Source: Bacillota bacterium
GTDB lineage: Bacteria; Bacillota; Clostridia; Christensenellales; Pumilibacteraceae
DNA: 35,623 nt
Assembly (NCBI GenBank): GCA_009780325.1
Contig: WRAF01000020.1
Location: forward strand, 1 to 35,623
Direction of reading: 5' to 3'
Position 1 is the stretch's first letter, and the number at the start of each line of letters is the position of its first letter. Positions 15,713 through 23,204 of this stretch are shown here, in pieces. The notes beneath the pieces were generated by a model. The model worked only from the letters and a program-made list of their open reading frames with translations, was not told the DNA's origin and did not search any database. A program made the position numbers and the translations under genes.

Positions 15713-17527
15713 GTGAGTGAAAAAGAGCTAGAAGGTGTAGACTCAGAACTGATTAGAGGCAACATCGACACTATTATCCTAAAAGCCTTGATGAATGGCG
15801 ACAAATATGGATACGAAATTATTAATGACATTGAGCGCAAAAGTGGCGGAGCTTATATTATTAAGCAACCCACATTATATGCGTGTTTAAAACGCTTAGA
15901 AGAACAAGGCTTTGCAAAATCATATTGGGGCGCAAAATCTTTAGGCGGAAGAAAAAAATATTATACTCTCACCGATATGGGAAGAGAGGTTTTTGTTAAA
16001 TCAAAGTTTGAATGGGAACATTCTAAAATCGTTGTTGACATGTTGATATCTGATAATCAAATGGCAGGATTTGAAGTTGCAAAAAAAGAGGTCATTGAAA
16101 TTGATAATTCCCCTAATGTAGATAAAAATAGCGATACTTTCTTTTATGGTGTTAATGAAAATAGTTATGATACAATAAATTCTGAAGAAAAAACTATTGA
16201 ACAAAATCTATATGAAAATATTGAAGATGCTAAAGATTCAATGTTTTCCCAATTAGCCAAAAACAATCAGGCAGGTCTAGATAAAATTTTTGAGAACAAT
16301 AATGATGCTAACAAAGCCGATGAAACTGAATCCCATAATAACACCATACAGCAAGAAGATGAACAAAATTTAAATAATATTTTAGACATCTATTCTAATC
16401 AAAAAAGCTATGCAGTTGATATGGAAAATACAGATTATTCACCAAACCAATCTCCTAGTCAATCATTCAATCCCTTTAGTGAAAATGATTATGAAGAAGA
16501 GTTGCCTTTTGACAAATTAACAATCACAAAACCATCCGATCAAACAAGTGACAAAACTACTGCTAATTCACCTGCCTCTACTCAAGGACAAACTGTTTCA
16601 ATTTATTATCATAATAGTTCTACAAACATCTATAACAACTCATCTGAAATTTCTACTTCTTCGTCTACAACTTCATCAACTACTTCCCCTGATATTCCTC
16701 ACTCATTATTTACACCAAATATATATGACGGAGCAATTGAGATTACTGCAAGCCCTTATGAACATGATATAGCTCCTACTCCGGATGTAATAGAACTTCC
16801 CCCACCATCCATTGTCCAAACTGGAGAAGACTATTTTTCCTATTCGCAAGCTCCTAATATCACAATGTCTGAGGCTGATATTATAAGAAGAGATTATAGA
16901 GGAGCACTAGAAAAACTAGTTAGAAATAATGTTAAGCATAAAACTACAACTACCGTTGTCCAATCTCAACAAGATGCAAAATTAGAAAAACTAAAAGAAT
17001 CTCAAGACTCACTTGGCGAAAACATGATAATAAGACGCCATACTGAGATTTTAAAAGATTATAATATTGAAAACTATTTTTATAAAAACCGCTTACGCCT
17101 TTTTCACCATGGCATGATGTTTATTATTATGATGGCACAAATTGCAGTAATGCTGTTAGTACATAGATTGCTTGCTCCATTCGGAGCAGAATTTAGACCG
17201 CTTGATATATGGTTTTATTCTCTTAGCGTAGTTGTTTCTTTTGCAGTTTTTCCACTCATAGCAGTTATTTTTGCAGCAAGAGATTATAGCGCTAGAAAAC
17301 AAATAAAATTTGATTTTATGGGGAGTTTATTATACAGATTGATTGTTGTAGCTTGCCTTTGGGGAATCATATTTATAGTAAATATGCTGCTTGGCGTATT
17401 GAGATATGATTTTACGCAGTTTTTAGCAACATTAGTGCTTCCTTCAATCTTGGTTTTTAATGTATTTATCAGCTTATTTTTATACAAGGGTTTTTTAAAC
17501 TCAGGAAGATTTAATGTTAAAAACTAA
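15713..17527 (+). CDS. PadR-type winged-helix regulator fused to a four-helix membrane domain
   Basis: 604 aa from the GTG chosen by SD and promoter. Residues about 13-115 are a PadR winged helix: KYGYEIINDIERKSGGAY, PTLYACLKRLEEQGF and GGRKKYYTLTDMGRE are characteristic. Residues about 120-400 are acidic, Asn/Ser/Thr/Pro-rich low-complexity linker, then a charged, possibly coiled segment (about 400-460). The C-terminus has four predicted membrane helices (about 468-487, 499-521, 542-563, 570-593), which would keep the DNA-binding domain in the cytoplasm. Ordinary PadR proteins are 100-200 aa and soluble, so this is probably a membrane-tethered regulator. The ligand and the role of the linker are unknown. 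A strong terminator follows; it is transcribed alone, divergent from miaB. Confidence 0.85.
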   Translation: MSEKELEGVDSELIRGNIDTIILKALMNGDKYGYEIINDIERKSGGAYIIKQPTLYACLKRLEEQGFAKSYWGAKSLGGRKKYYTLTDMGREVFVKSKFEWEHSKIVVDMLISDNQMAGFEVAKKEVIEIDNSPNVDKNSDTFFYGVNENSYDTINSEEKTIEQNLYENIEDAKDSMFSQLAKNNQAGLDKIFENNNDANKADETESHNNTIQQEDEQNLNNILDIYSNQKSYAVDMENTDYSPNQSPSQSFNPFSENDYEEELPFDKLTITKPSDQTSDKTTANSPASTQGQTVSIYYHNSSTNIYNNSSEISTSSSTTSSTTSPDIPHSLFTPNIYDGAIEITASPYEHDIAPTPDVIELPPPSIVQTGEDYFSYSQAPNITMSEADIIRRDYRGALEKLVRNNVKHKTTTTVVQSQQDAKLEKLKESQDSLGENMIIRRHTEILKDYNIENYFYKNRLRLFHHGMMFIIMMAQIAVMLLVHRLLAPFGAEFRPLDIWFYSLSVVVSFAVFPLIAVIFAARDYSARKQIKFDFMGSLLYRLIVVACLWGIIFIVNMLLGVLRYDFTQFLATLVLPSILVFNVFISLFLYKGFLNSGRFNVKN

Positions 17528-17534
17528 CCAGCCT

Positions 17535-18401
17535 TTAATTAACCTCACTTAATTTGTGAGGTTTTTTTCTTTTTTCTATCCTTTTTTGAATTAAATTAAT
17601 CCCAACAAATATTAAAATTGTCAAAACAATTAATCCTATCCACACAGGTATACCCCATCCACTAAACGGAATAATTTGTCCGCTTCCTAAAAATGAAGTC
17701 ACTCCAATCATTATTGGTCTTGTCAAAATCAAAGTAAAAAAGAAAAACTTGAATGACATTTCACTTACACCTGCCAACAAGCAAATCATATCATCAGGAA
17801 AAAATGGAAACAACAGCATAACAACAAACATTCCCTTATGTTTTTTTCCTATATAATGCCCATATTTTTCAACTTTCTTTTCTCCAAACATCCATAATGC
17901 AAGTTTTTTTCCAAAAGTTCTGCCAATAAAAAATGAAATTATTGACCCTATTATTACTCCTATGGATACCATAATAAATGTCCAAAATGATCCATAAATA
18001 GCAACGCCTGCCAAAATAGTGACAACTACTGGTATAGGAATAATAGCTGCTTGCAAAATCACAATAGCCATATAAACAAGCACGCCCCATTGCCTTGTGC
18101 TTAAAACAAAGTTTTTGATTATCGAAAAATCTCTAAAGATATAGATAGCACCTGTAGCATTTAGAATAATATATGCAATTAAAATGAAAGCAGCTATAAT
18201 AGACGCAACCAAACATATTTTATGAATTTCTTGTTTTTGTACTGACGGAACACTTAAAGTTAATACTAATAAAACCATAACAGCTGCAACTTTATACAAA
18301 GGCTTTAAATGCGCTAGAAAAATACAAGCCAAAACAACCATGCTTAAATTCAATGAAACAAATATAATGTTTATAATATTCTTTTTTGCTAAAGCGCTCA
18401 C
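17535..18401 (-). CDS. VTT-domain (TVP38/TMEM64, DedA-like) membrane protein
   Basis: Polytopic membrane protein of 288 aa with about six to seven hydrophobic segments. The core VTT motif is visible: ILAGVAIYGSFWTF, the re-entrant-like GSIISFFIGRTFGKKLA, and FPFFPDDMICLLAGVSEMSF. Family members act in lipid scrambling, undecaprenyl-phosphate or membrane homeostasis; the substrate here cannot be told. The start is GTG; the preceding AAAGGT is too close for a good SD, while a TAAACT box lies six bases upstream, so a leaderless or coupled start is possible. It follows rnhA by 25 nt. Its last codons encode the convergent terminator stem. Confidence 0.85.
   Translation of the reverse strand: MSALAKKNIINIIFVSLNLSMVVLACIFLAHLKPLYKVAAVMVLLVLTLSVPSVQKQEIHKICLVASIIAAFILIAYIILNATGAIYIFRDFSIIKNFVLSTRQWGVLVYMAIVILQAAIIPIPVVVTILAGVAIYGSFWTFIMVSIGVIIGSIISFFIGRTFGKKLALWMFGEKKVEKYGHYIGKKHKGMFVVMLLFPFFPDDMICLLAGVSEMSFKFFFFTLILTRPIMIGVTSFLGSGQIIPFSGWGIPVWIGLIVLTILIFVGINLIQKRIEKRKKPHKLSEVN
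17541..17570 (+). terminator. Intrinsic terminator of the PadR-membrane gene
   Basis: Stem AACCTCAC (17541-17548) / GTGAGGTT (17556-17563), 7-nt loop, followed by a T-run. It lies inside the last codons of the convergent VTT/DedA-like gene, whose stop is at 17535-17537. Confidence 0.85.
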
Positions 18402-18426
18402 ACCTTTAGTTTATGATAAAAATGCG

Positions 18427-18876
18427 CTAAAAATTCTTAATTTCTTCTCTTGCAATTTTATCACATCTATTATTCAATTCATTATCAGCATGCCCTTTTA
18501 CCCAAATTACTTCTATATTATGATTTTTACTCAAAGTCAAGTATTGTTTCCACAAATCCACATTTTTCACTTCTCCCTTACTTGCCGTTCTCCAATTTCC
18601 TAAAATATCTGAATTCTTTTGCCAATTATTTAGCCATTTTAATTTTATAGCGTTAACAAAATATGCTGAATCACTATATATTTTGACATTACAACTAGTC
18701 TTTAAAGCTTTTAAGGCCTCAATAACCCCCATTAACTCCATTCTATTGTTTGTAGTATCTTTTTCATACCCGCTTAATATTTTTTCTGCCCCATTACAAA
18801 TCAAAATTGCAGCCCAACCACCTGGACCTGGATTACCGCTGCATGCTCCGTCCGTATAAATAGTCACATTTTTCAT
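18427..18876 (-). CDS. rnhA: Ribonuclease HI
   Basis: Cleaves the RNA strand of RNA-DNA hybrids, removing R-loops and primers. 149 aa, standard single-domain length. The catalytic acidic residues are D9 (YTDGACSGNPG), E47 (NNRMEL), D69 (YSDSAY) and D139 (NRCDKIA), with the mobile H129 (GHAD) also present. The basic handle region with several Trp is present as in E. coli-type RNase HI. A GGGAG lies about 15 nt before the ATG, farther than usual. Probably co-transcribed with the VTT protein gene downstream. Confidence 0.96.
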   Translation of the reverse strand: MKNVTIYTDGACSGNPGPGGWAAILICNGAEKILSGYEKDTTNNRMELMGVIEALKALKTSCNVKIYSDSAYFVNAIKLKWLNNWQKNSDILGNWRTASKGEVKNVDLWKQYLTLSKNHNIEVIWVKGHADNELNNRCDKIAREEIKNF

Positions 18877-19015
18877 GATTCTAAAGAAAAACTCCCTTTA
18901 AATTATGGATATTGAAAATTATAAAAATCTAGACTTAACAAAGCAATAAAAATACCCATAAAGATATTTTTTTATAATTTTATTTTAGCAAATTTAAATT
19001 TTGCTTGTCAAACAA

Positions 19016-19044
19016 TTGACTTATTAAAAAAAACTTTATATAAT
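19016..19044 (+). promoter_or_regulatory. tRNA-Trp promoter
   Basis: -35 TTGACT (19016-19021), 17-bp spacer, -10 TATAAT (19039-19044); the start is expected about 11 nt before the tRNA. Confidence 0.75.
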
Positions 19045-19061
19045 AGTATTCATAATCTCAA

Positions 19062-19135
19062 AGGAGCATGGTATAGAGGTTGTGCCCTGGTCTCCAAAAC
19101 CAGTGAGGTGAGTTCAAGTCTTACTGCTCCTGCCA
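19062..19135 (+). tRNA. tRNA-Trp (anticodon CCA)
   Basis: Full cloverleaf: acceptor AGGAGCA/TGCTCCT, D arm GTAT/GTGC (with G-U pairs), anticodon arm CTGGT-CTCCAAA-ACCAG with anticodon CCA, T arm GTGAG-TTCAAGT-CTTAC, discriminator G, and an encoded 3' CCA (19133-19135). Body of 71 nt. It reads UGG, so TGA is presumably an ordinary stop here. A strong terminator follows. Confidence 0.96.
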
Positions 19136-19141
19136 TATAAG

Positions 19142-19188
19142 ACCTCCCGTATGTCGTACCGAAAATGTGCGTATATGGGAGGTTTTTA
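19142..19188 (+). terminator. Terminator downstream of tRNA-Trp
   Basis: Stem ACCTCCC (19142-19148) / GGGAGGT (19177-19183), extended inward by GTAT/ATAT with one G-U, then TTTT. It makes a single-tRNA transcript likely. Confidence 0.85.
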
Positions 19189-19369
19189 ATTGTTATTTTG
19201 TAGATACACGACGGCATTTACCGAAACTTGCAATAATTATGTAGACAAATGGGAACAGACTTTTTCAAGTTTTCAAATGCAAACAAATGGAACAGCAAAA
19301 ATATCATTTTTCGTGATTTTTTCATAGGACGGGACTTGAGCTATTTACTGAAAACAAATGCTTAATTGC

Positions 19370-19398
19370 TTGCAATATTCAACAAGTTTTGATATGCT
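19370..19398 (+). promoter_or_regulatory. Promoter of the tRNA-linked orphan, predicted leaderless
   Basis: -35 TTGCAA (19370-19375), 17-bp spacer, extended -10 TGA-TATGCT (19393-19398). The predicted start near 19405 leaves about 3 nt before the ATG at 19408. No SD. Confidence 0.6.
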
Positions 19399-19407
19399 TT
19401 TTAAGCA

Positions 19408-20292
19408 ATGAAAACAACTTTAACAAAAATAAATGAACTGTTGCAAAATAATGGTTATGAAGAGAGGTTTGTTTTAGAAATTGACAGTGAAAATTCTGAA
19501 TTTCTTACACTTTATCACAAGTCGGATAAGCAAAAGAAAATAGATTTCGTTATTTTTGACAATGAAAATGGTGGCGAAACTTTATTTTATCTTGATTCAC
19601 ATTATCATTTTGATTATTTTGAAAACGAAATTGATATCGAATATCTATTCTACAAAGTGCGCAATATCCTTGACAATAAGATTGTGAGTTTTTATAAAAC
19701 GGATAAGGAAAATCAACCTATTTCTTGTGGTGATACTTTATTAGATTTAGATGTTAATTCTATTGAATATGGGGCTCAAGAAAGAGACTATTTGGATAAT
19801 CCGAATATAATATTTCAATCATGGCTTGGAAATTTAACAGAAAATGAAAAACTTTTTGTTATAGGTGCTGAATACACTGAAATGCCAGAAATTGCAGTAA
19901 AGAGATATGAGAAAGAATTTTTGAGTGGTCCGTATCATGAATTCGGTATTATAGAGAAAATTGACCAATCAAAAGATTATGAAAAATACGAACCAGACAA
20001 GTATAATGTTATTAAATTTCCAGATAATTTGATTGATGAGTGGTTTCCTGAAATTCGGAATTTAAGTGTCTATTTTCACAAGCTGTCACGCCCTGAAAAA
20101 GGACTTACAAGACATGGAATAACGCTAATCCCGCCGGAATCTTTGGATATGCTCTATAACATTGTTGATAAAAAGACTCGGCATGTTTTTTGTTCTACTA
20201 GACTAAACATTTTTGAAACTAAAACAAAACTTTTAGAAATGATACTAAAAGCCAACGATGAAAAAAAGTTTATCATACATTTCGGTGTTTAG
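19408..20292 (+). CDS. Unrecognised 294-aa acidic protein next to tRNA-Trp
   Basis: I do not recognise this protein. It is soluble, acidic and rich in aromatic residues, without signal peptide or membrane helices. The N-terminal third (MKTTLTKINELLQNNGYEE, then alternating strands) looks alpha/beta; a segment near 225-245 (HKLSRPEKGLTRHGITLIPP) is the most motif-like part. It sits alone, rightward, between the tRNA terminator and a long hairpin, among leftward genes, and its codons seem less A/T-biased than the neighbours. That would fit a recently acquired cargo gene beside a tRNA, but no integrase or duplicated tRNA end was found within reach. An immunity-type or regulatory role would be guesswork. 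Confidence 0.7.
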   Translation: MKTTLTKINELLQNNGYEERFVLEIDSENSEFLTLYHKSDKQKKIDFVIFDNENGGETLFYLDSHYHFDYFENEIDIEYLFYKVRNILDNKIVSFYKTDKENQPISCGDTLLDLDVNSIEYGAQERDYLDNPNIIFQSWLGNLTENEKLFVIGAEYTEMPEIAVKRYEKEFLSGPYHEFGIIEKIDQSKDYEKYEPDKYNVIKFPDNLIDEWFPEIRNLSVYFHKLSRPEKGLTRHGITLIPPESLDMLYNIVDKKTRHVFCSTRLNIFETKTKLLEMILKANDEKKFIIHFGV

Positions 20293-20339
20293 TTTTGTAA
20301 AAAAGACTTTTTGGAGCATACACACATATGGTTGCAAAC

Positions 20340-20384
20340 AATGAAATATCGGACAGTTTTTAATGGACTGTCCGATATTTCATT
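20340..20384. terminator. 17-bp perfect hairpin after the orphan gene
   Basis: Arms 20340-20356 and 20368-20384 are exact reverse complements (core ATATCGGACAG / CTGTCCGATAT), with an 11-nt loop. It lies between the convergent orphan and PEPCK genes and could stop transcription from both sides, although the T-tract beyond each arm is poor. Confidence 0.6.
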
Positions 20385-20515
20385 TATTATTGTAAAACAT
20401 AATAATTTTTTTCAAATTGATATTGATTTGGAGTTATTATTCAAAATTTCATGCATAAAGTTGAATGCTCTACTCAAAAAATATGACACATATAAATATC
20501 CTGCATCATTTTTTG

Positions 20516-22297
20516 CTAGTTTTTAATCCTCATTTCCAACCTATCCAGCTGCACCTTTAACTCATTAGGTAATTTACCATCATTTATTTTTGTATAAAAT
20601 GCTTTTATCTCCTCAATCTCTTTTGCCCACTCTTTTTTATCCACATTCATCAATTTGTTCATTAAATCACCATTTAACCCTAAACCTTCTATATCCAAAC
20701 CACCTTCATTAGGCATAAGACCAATCTCCGATTTTTTTACATTCCCATCTTTCCCCTCACATACATCATACATCCAATCCAACACTCTCAAATTCTCCCC
20801 AAAACCAGGCCACATAAATTTGCCATGCTCGTCCGTCCTAAACCAATTTACACAAAAAATCTTTGGTTGATGCTTAATCTTTTTGCCCATATCAATCCAA
20901 TGTTTAAAATAATCACCAACATTATAGCCAATAAACGGAAGCATCGCCATAGGGTCACGCCTTGTCACACCTACAACACCGCTTTGCGCTGCAGTCGTAG
21001 AAGACCCAATCGTAGACCCAATAAACACCCCATGATCCCAATCAAATGCTCCATATACTAATGGGACAGTGTCATTACGCCTGCCGCCAAAAATAATCGC
21101 ATCAATAGGCACTCCTTTAGGGTTATCAAACTCAATACTAATCGCAGGCGAGTTTTTACAGCTTGTAGTAAACCTTGAGTTTGCATGCGCCCCAGTCTCT
21201 TTAGAATTACAATCAAATTTTTCACCTTTCCAATTCAACGCATTCTTAGGGCACTCTTTGCCCATTCCTTCCCACCAAACTGTATTATTATCTAAATCAT
21301 GCACAACATTAGTAAAAATAGTGTCATGCTCTATCGCTTTCATCGCATTAAAATTAGTTTTTTCACTAGTCCCTGGAGCTACTCCAAAAAAACCATTTTC
21401 TGGATTCATTGCCCACAATCTGCCATCATCACCCACTCTCAGCCATGCAATATCATCACCCACACACCACACCTTATAACCTTTTTTCAAATATTTCTCT
21501 GGCGGCACAAGCATTGCAATATTAGTTTTTCCGCATTGAGAAGGAAACGCAGCCAAAAAATATTTAATCTCACCATTTGGTTTTTCTACACCCATGATGA
21601 CCATATGCTCTGCCATCCAGCCTTCATTCCTTGCTTGGTTAGAAGCTATTCTTAAAGCAAAGCACTTTTTTCCTAATAAGGCATTTCCGCCATAGCCGCT
21701 GTTTATAGACCAAATTTCATTGGTTTTTGGAAAATGGCAAATATATCTATCTTCAGCATTTAATGTACAAGTACTATGCAAGCCTCTAACAAAATCGTTG
21801 CTATCACCCAATACATCCAAACATTCTTTGCCTGCCCTAGTCATTATTGCCATGTTTAAGACTACATAAGCAGAATCAGTAATCTCTATACCCACCTTAG
21901 CAAATTCTGACCCAACAATACCCATACTAAAAGGAATAACATACATCGTGCGCCCCTTCATGCTATCATTAAACAGTATTGATAATTTATTTTTAGCCTC
22001 ATTAGGTGCCATCCAATTATTAAGCGGACCTGCATCTTCTTTTTTTTCCGAACAAATAAATGTCCTATCCTCAACCCTAGCAACATCATTTACTGCACTT
22101 CTATGTAAATAACACCCAGGCATAATCTCTTGATTTAATTCAATCAACTCACCAGTTTTTAAGCATTTGTTTCTAATTGTATTCAGTTGTTCTTTTGATC
22201 CGTCAATCCAAATTATCTCACTAGGATTCAATAATTTGGCACTTTCATCAACGAATTTTAGCACTTGCTTGTTTTTTGTTAAAGGTTTGTTCGACAT
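20516..22297 (-). CDS. pckG: Phosphoenolpyruvate carboxykinase (GTP)
   Basis: Interconverts oxaloacetate + GTP and PEP + CO2 + GDP; in fermenting anaerobes it can run in either direction. 593 aa, the length and sequence of the GTP family rather than the ATP family. The kinase-1a P-loop with reactive cysteine reads AAFPSQCGKTNIAM (near 250), and the substrate and metal region includes GYGGNALLGKKCFALRIAS and EGWMAEHM; GRRNDTVPLVYGAFDW and the Gly-rich lid region follow. SD GGAGA and a promoter about 60 nt upstream support the start. With pyruvate kinase elsewhere in the window it controls the PEP/pyruvate/oxaloacetate node. Confidence 0.96.
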   Translation of the reverse strand: MSNKPLTKNKQVLKFVDESAKLLNPSEIIWIDGSKEQLNTIRNKCLKTGELIELNQEIMPGCYLHRSAVNDVARVEDRTFICSEKKEDAGPLNNWMAPNEAKNKLSILFNDSMKGRTMYVIPFSMGIVGSEFAKVGIEITDSAYVVLNMAIMTRAGKECLDVLGDSNDFVRGLHSTCTLNAEDRYICHFPKTNEIWSINSGYGGNALLGKKCFALRIASNQARNEGWMAEHMVIMGVEKPNGEIKYFLAAFPSQCGKTNIAMLVPPEKYLKKGYKVWCVGDDIAWLRVGDDGRLWAMNPENGFFGVAPGTSEKTNFNAMKAIEHDTIFTNVVHDLDNNTVWWEGMGKECPKNALNWKGEKFDCNSKETGAHANSRFTTSCKNSPAISIEFDNPKGVPIDAIIFGGRRNDTVPLVYGAFDWDHGVFIGSTIGSSTTAAQSGVVGVTRRDPMAMLPFIGYNVGDYFKHWIDMGKKIKHQPKIFCVNWFRTDEHGKFMWPGFGENLRVLDWMYDVCEGKDGNVKKSEIGLMPNEGGLDIEGLGLNGDLMNKLMNVDKKEWAKEIEEIKAFYTKINDGKLPNELKVQLDRLEMRIKN

Positions 22298-22348
22298 ATA
22301 TTCTTCTCTCCTATATGCGTGTATTTAAAAAAAACTCCACATATTTAA

Positions 22349-22377
22349 AGAATAACATGACAAAGTTTTTTTTGCAA
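22349..22377 (-). promoter_or_regulatory. PEPCK promoter
   Basis: Minus strand: -35 TTGCAA (22377-22372), 17-bp spacer, extended -10 TGT-TATTCT (22354-22349). It gives a leader of about 45 nt with SD GGAGA. Confidence 0.6.
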
Positions 22378-22414
22378 GTGATTTAGCTTAATGTTTATGG
22401 TTAATTATGTGTTT

Positions 22415-23140
22415 TTAACAATCATACAATATACCTATGTCTTTACTATATAAAGGCTTTGACCTGATTTCTCTTGCAACTTTTAATATAGCCCTTTTTT
22501 CTATTCTAGACACATACGACCGTGATATATTTAATTCTTTTGCAATTTGCAGCTGTGTCATTGCACGCATGCCTATTCCATATCGCTTTTTTAATATATC
22601 TTTATCCCTATCAGATAATACACTTTCTATCACATGCACAATTGCCTCATAAAGCATTTTGATTTCAATTTTATTCTCAACGCTTTCTTGTTTAGCAGCT
22701 AAAACATCAATTAAAGCTATTTCATTGCCATCTTTATCAGTACCAACAGATTCAAATAAACTTGCTGTGCATTTATTTTTTTTGTTGCATCTAATGTGCA
22801 TCAAAATTTCATTTTGAATACAACGACCACAATAAGTAGCTAAGCCGCAACTGTGCCCAAACTCATAAGTCTCAATACCTTTGATTAAACCTATTGTCCC
22901 TATTGAAATCAAATCATCTGCCTCACCTGCATTAGAAAACTTTTTGACCACATGAGCCACAAGTCTTAAATTATGAGTAATCAAGGTCTCCCTTGCTTCC
23001 ATGTCACCAGTTTTTGATAAAACCAGCAGCCGTTTTTCTTCATTAGGTTCTAACGGCTCAGGAAAAGTACCCTTGTTGCCAACAAAGGATGCAAAGCAAA
23101 AAATCCTACTTAAAAATGCTAAAAAACTTTCAACTATCAT
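22415..23140 (-). CDS. sigK: Late mother-cell sporulation sigma factor, pro-sigma-K
   Basis: RNA polymerase sigma factor for late mother-cell genes (coat, cortex maturation). After the N-terminus it follows SigK closely: FPEPLEPNEEKRLL, HNLRLVAHVVKKF, DLISIGTIGLIKGIETY, LATYCGRCIQNEILMH in region 2, and ISRSYVSRIEKRA in the region 4.2 helix-turn-helix. The first 18-20 residues are hydrophobic (MIVESFLAFLSRIFCFAS), matching the pro-peptide removed at the forespore membrane by SpoIVFB. The gene is continuous, with no skin-type element. There is no SD; a CATATATAT stretch lies just before the start, in a place where a sporulation or leaderless promoter could be. The Sel1 gene lies 64 nt upstream on the same strand. 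Confidence 0.95.
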   Translation of the reverse strand: MIVESFLAFLSRIFCFASFVGNKGTFPEPLEPNEEKRLLVLSKTGDMEARETLITHNLRLVAHVVKKFSNAGEADDLISIGTIGLIKGIETYEFGHSCGLATYCGRCIQNEILMHIRCNKKNKCTASLFESVGTDKDGNEIALIDVLAAKQESVENKIEIKMLYEAIVHVIESVLSDRDKDILKKRYGIGMRAMTQLQIAKELNISRSYVSRIEKRAILKVAREIRSKPLYSKDIGILYDC

Positions 23141-23204
23141 GACTAAGATATATATGTCAAAAATTGTCGAAAGTTTACTTACTGCTTGCCTATATTTTGC
23201 TTCA

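Noticed and set aside
19136-20515. Integrative element at tRNA-Trp
   Set aside because: No direct repeat of the tRNA 3' end was found up to 20515 and no integrase lies next to it; kept only as a possible transferred gene.
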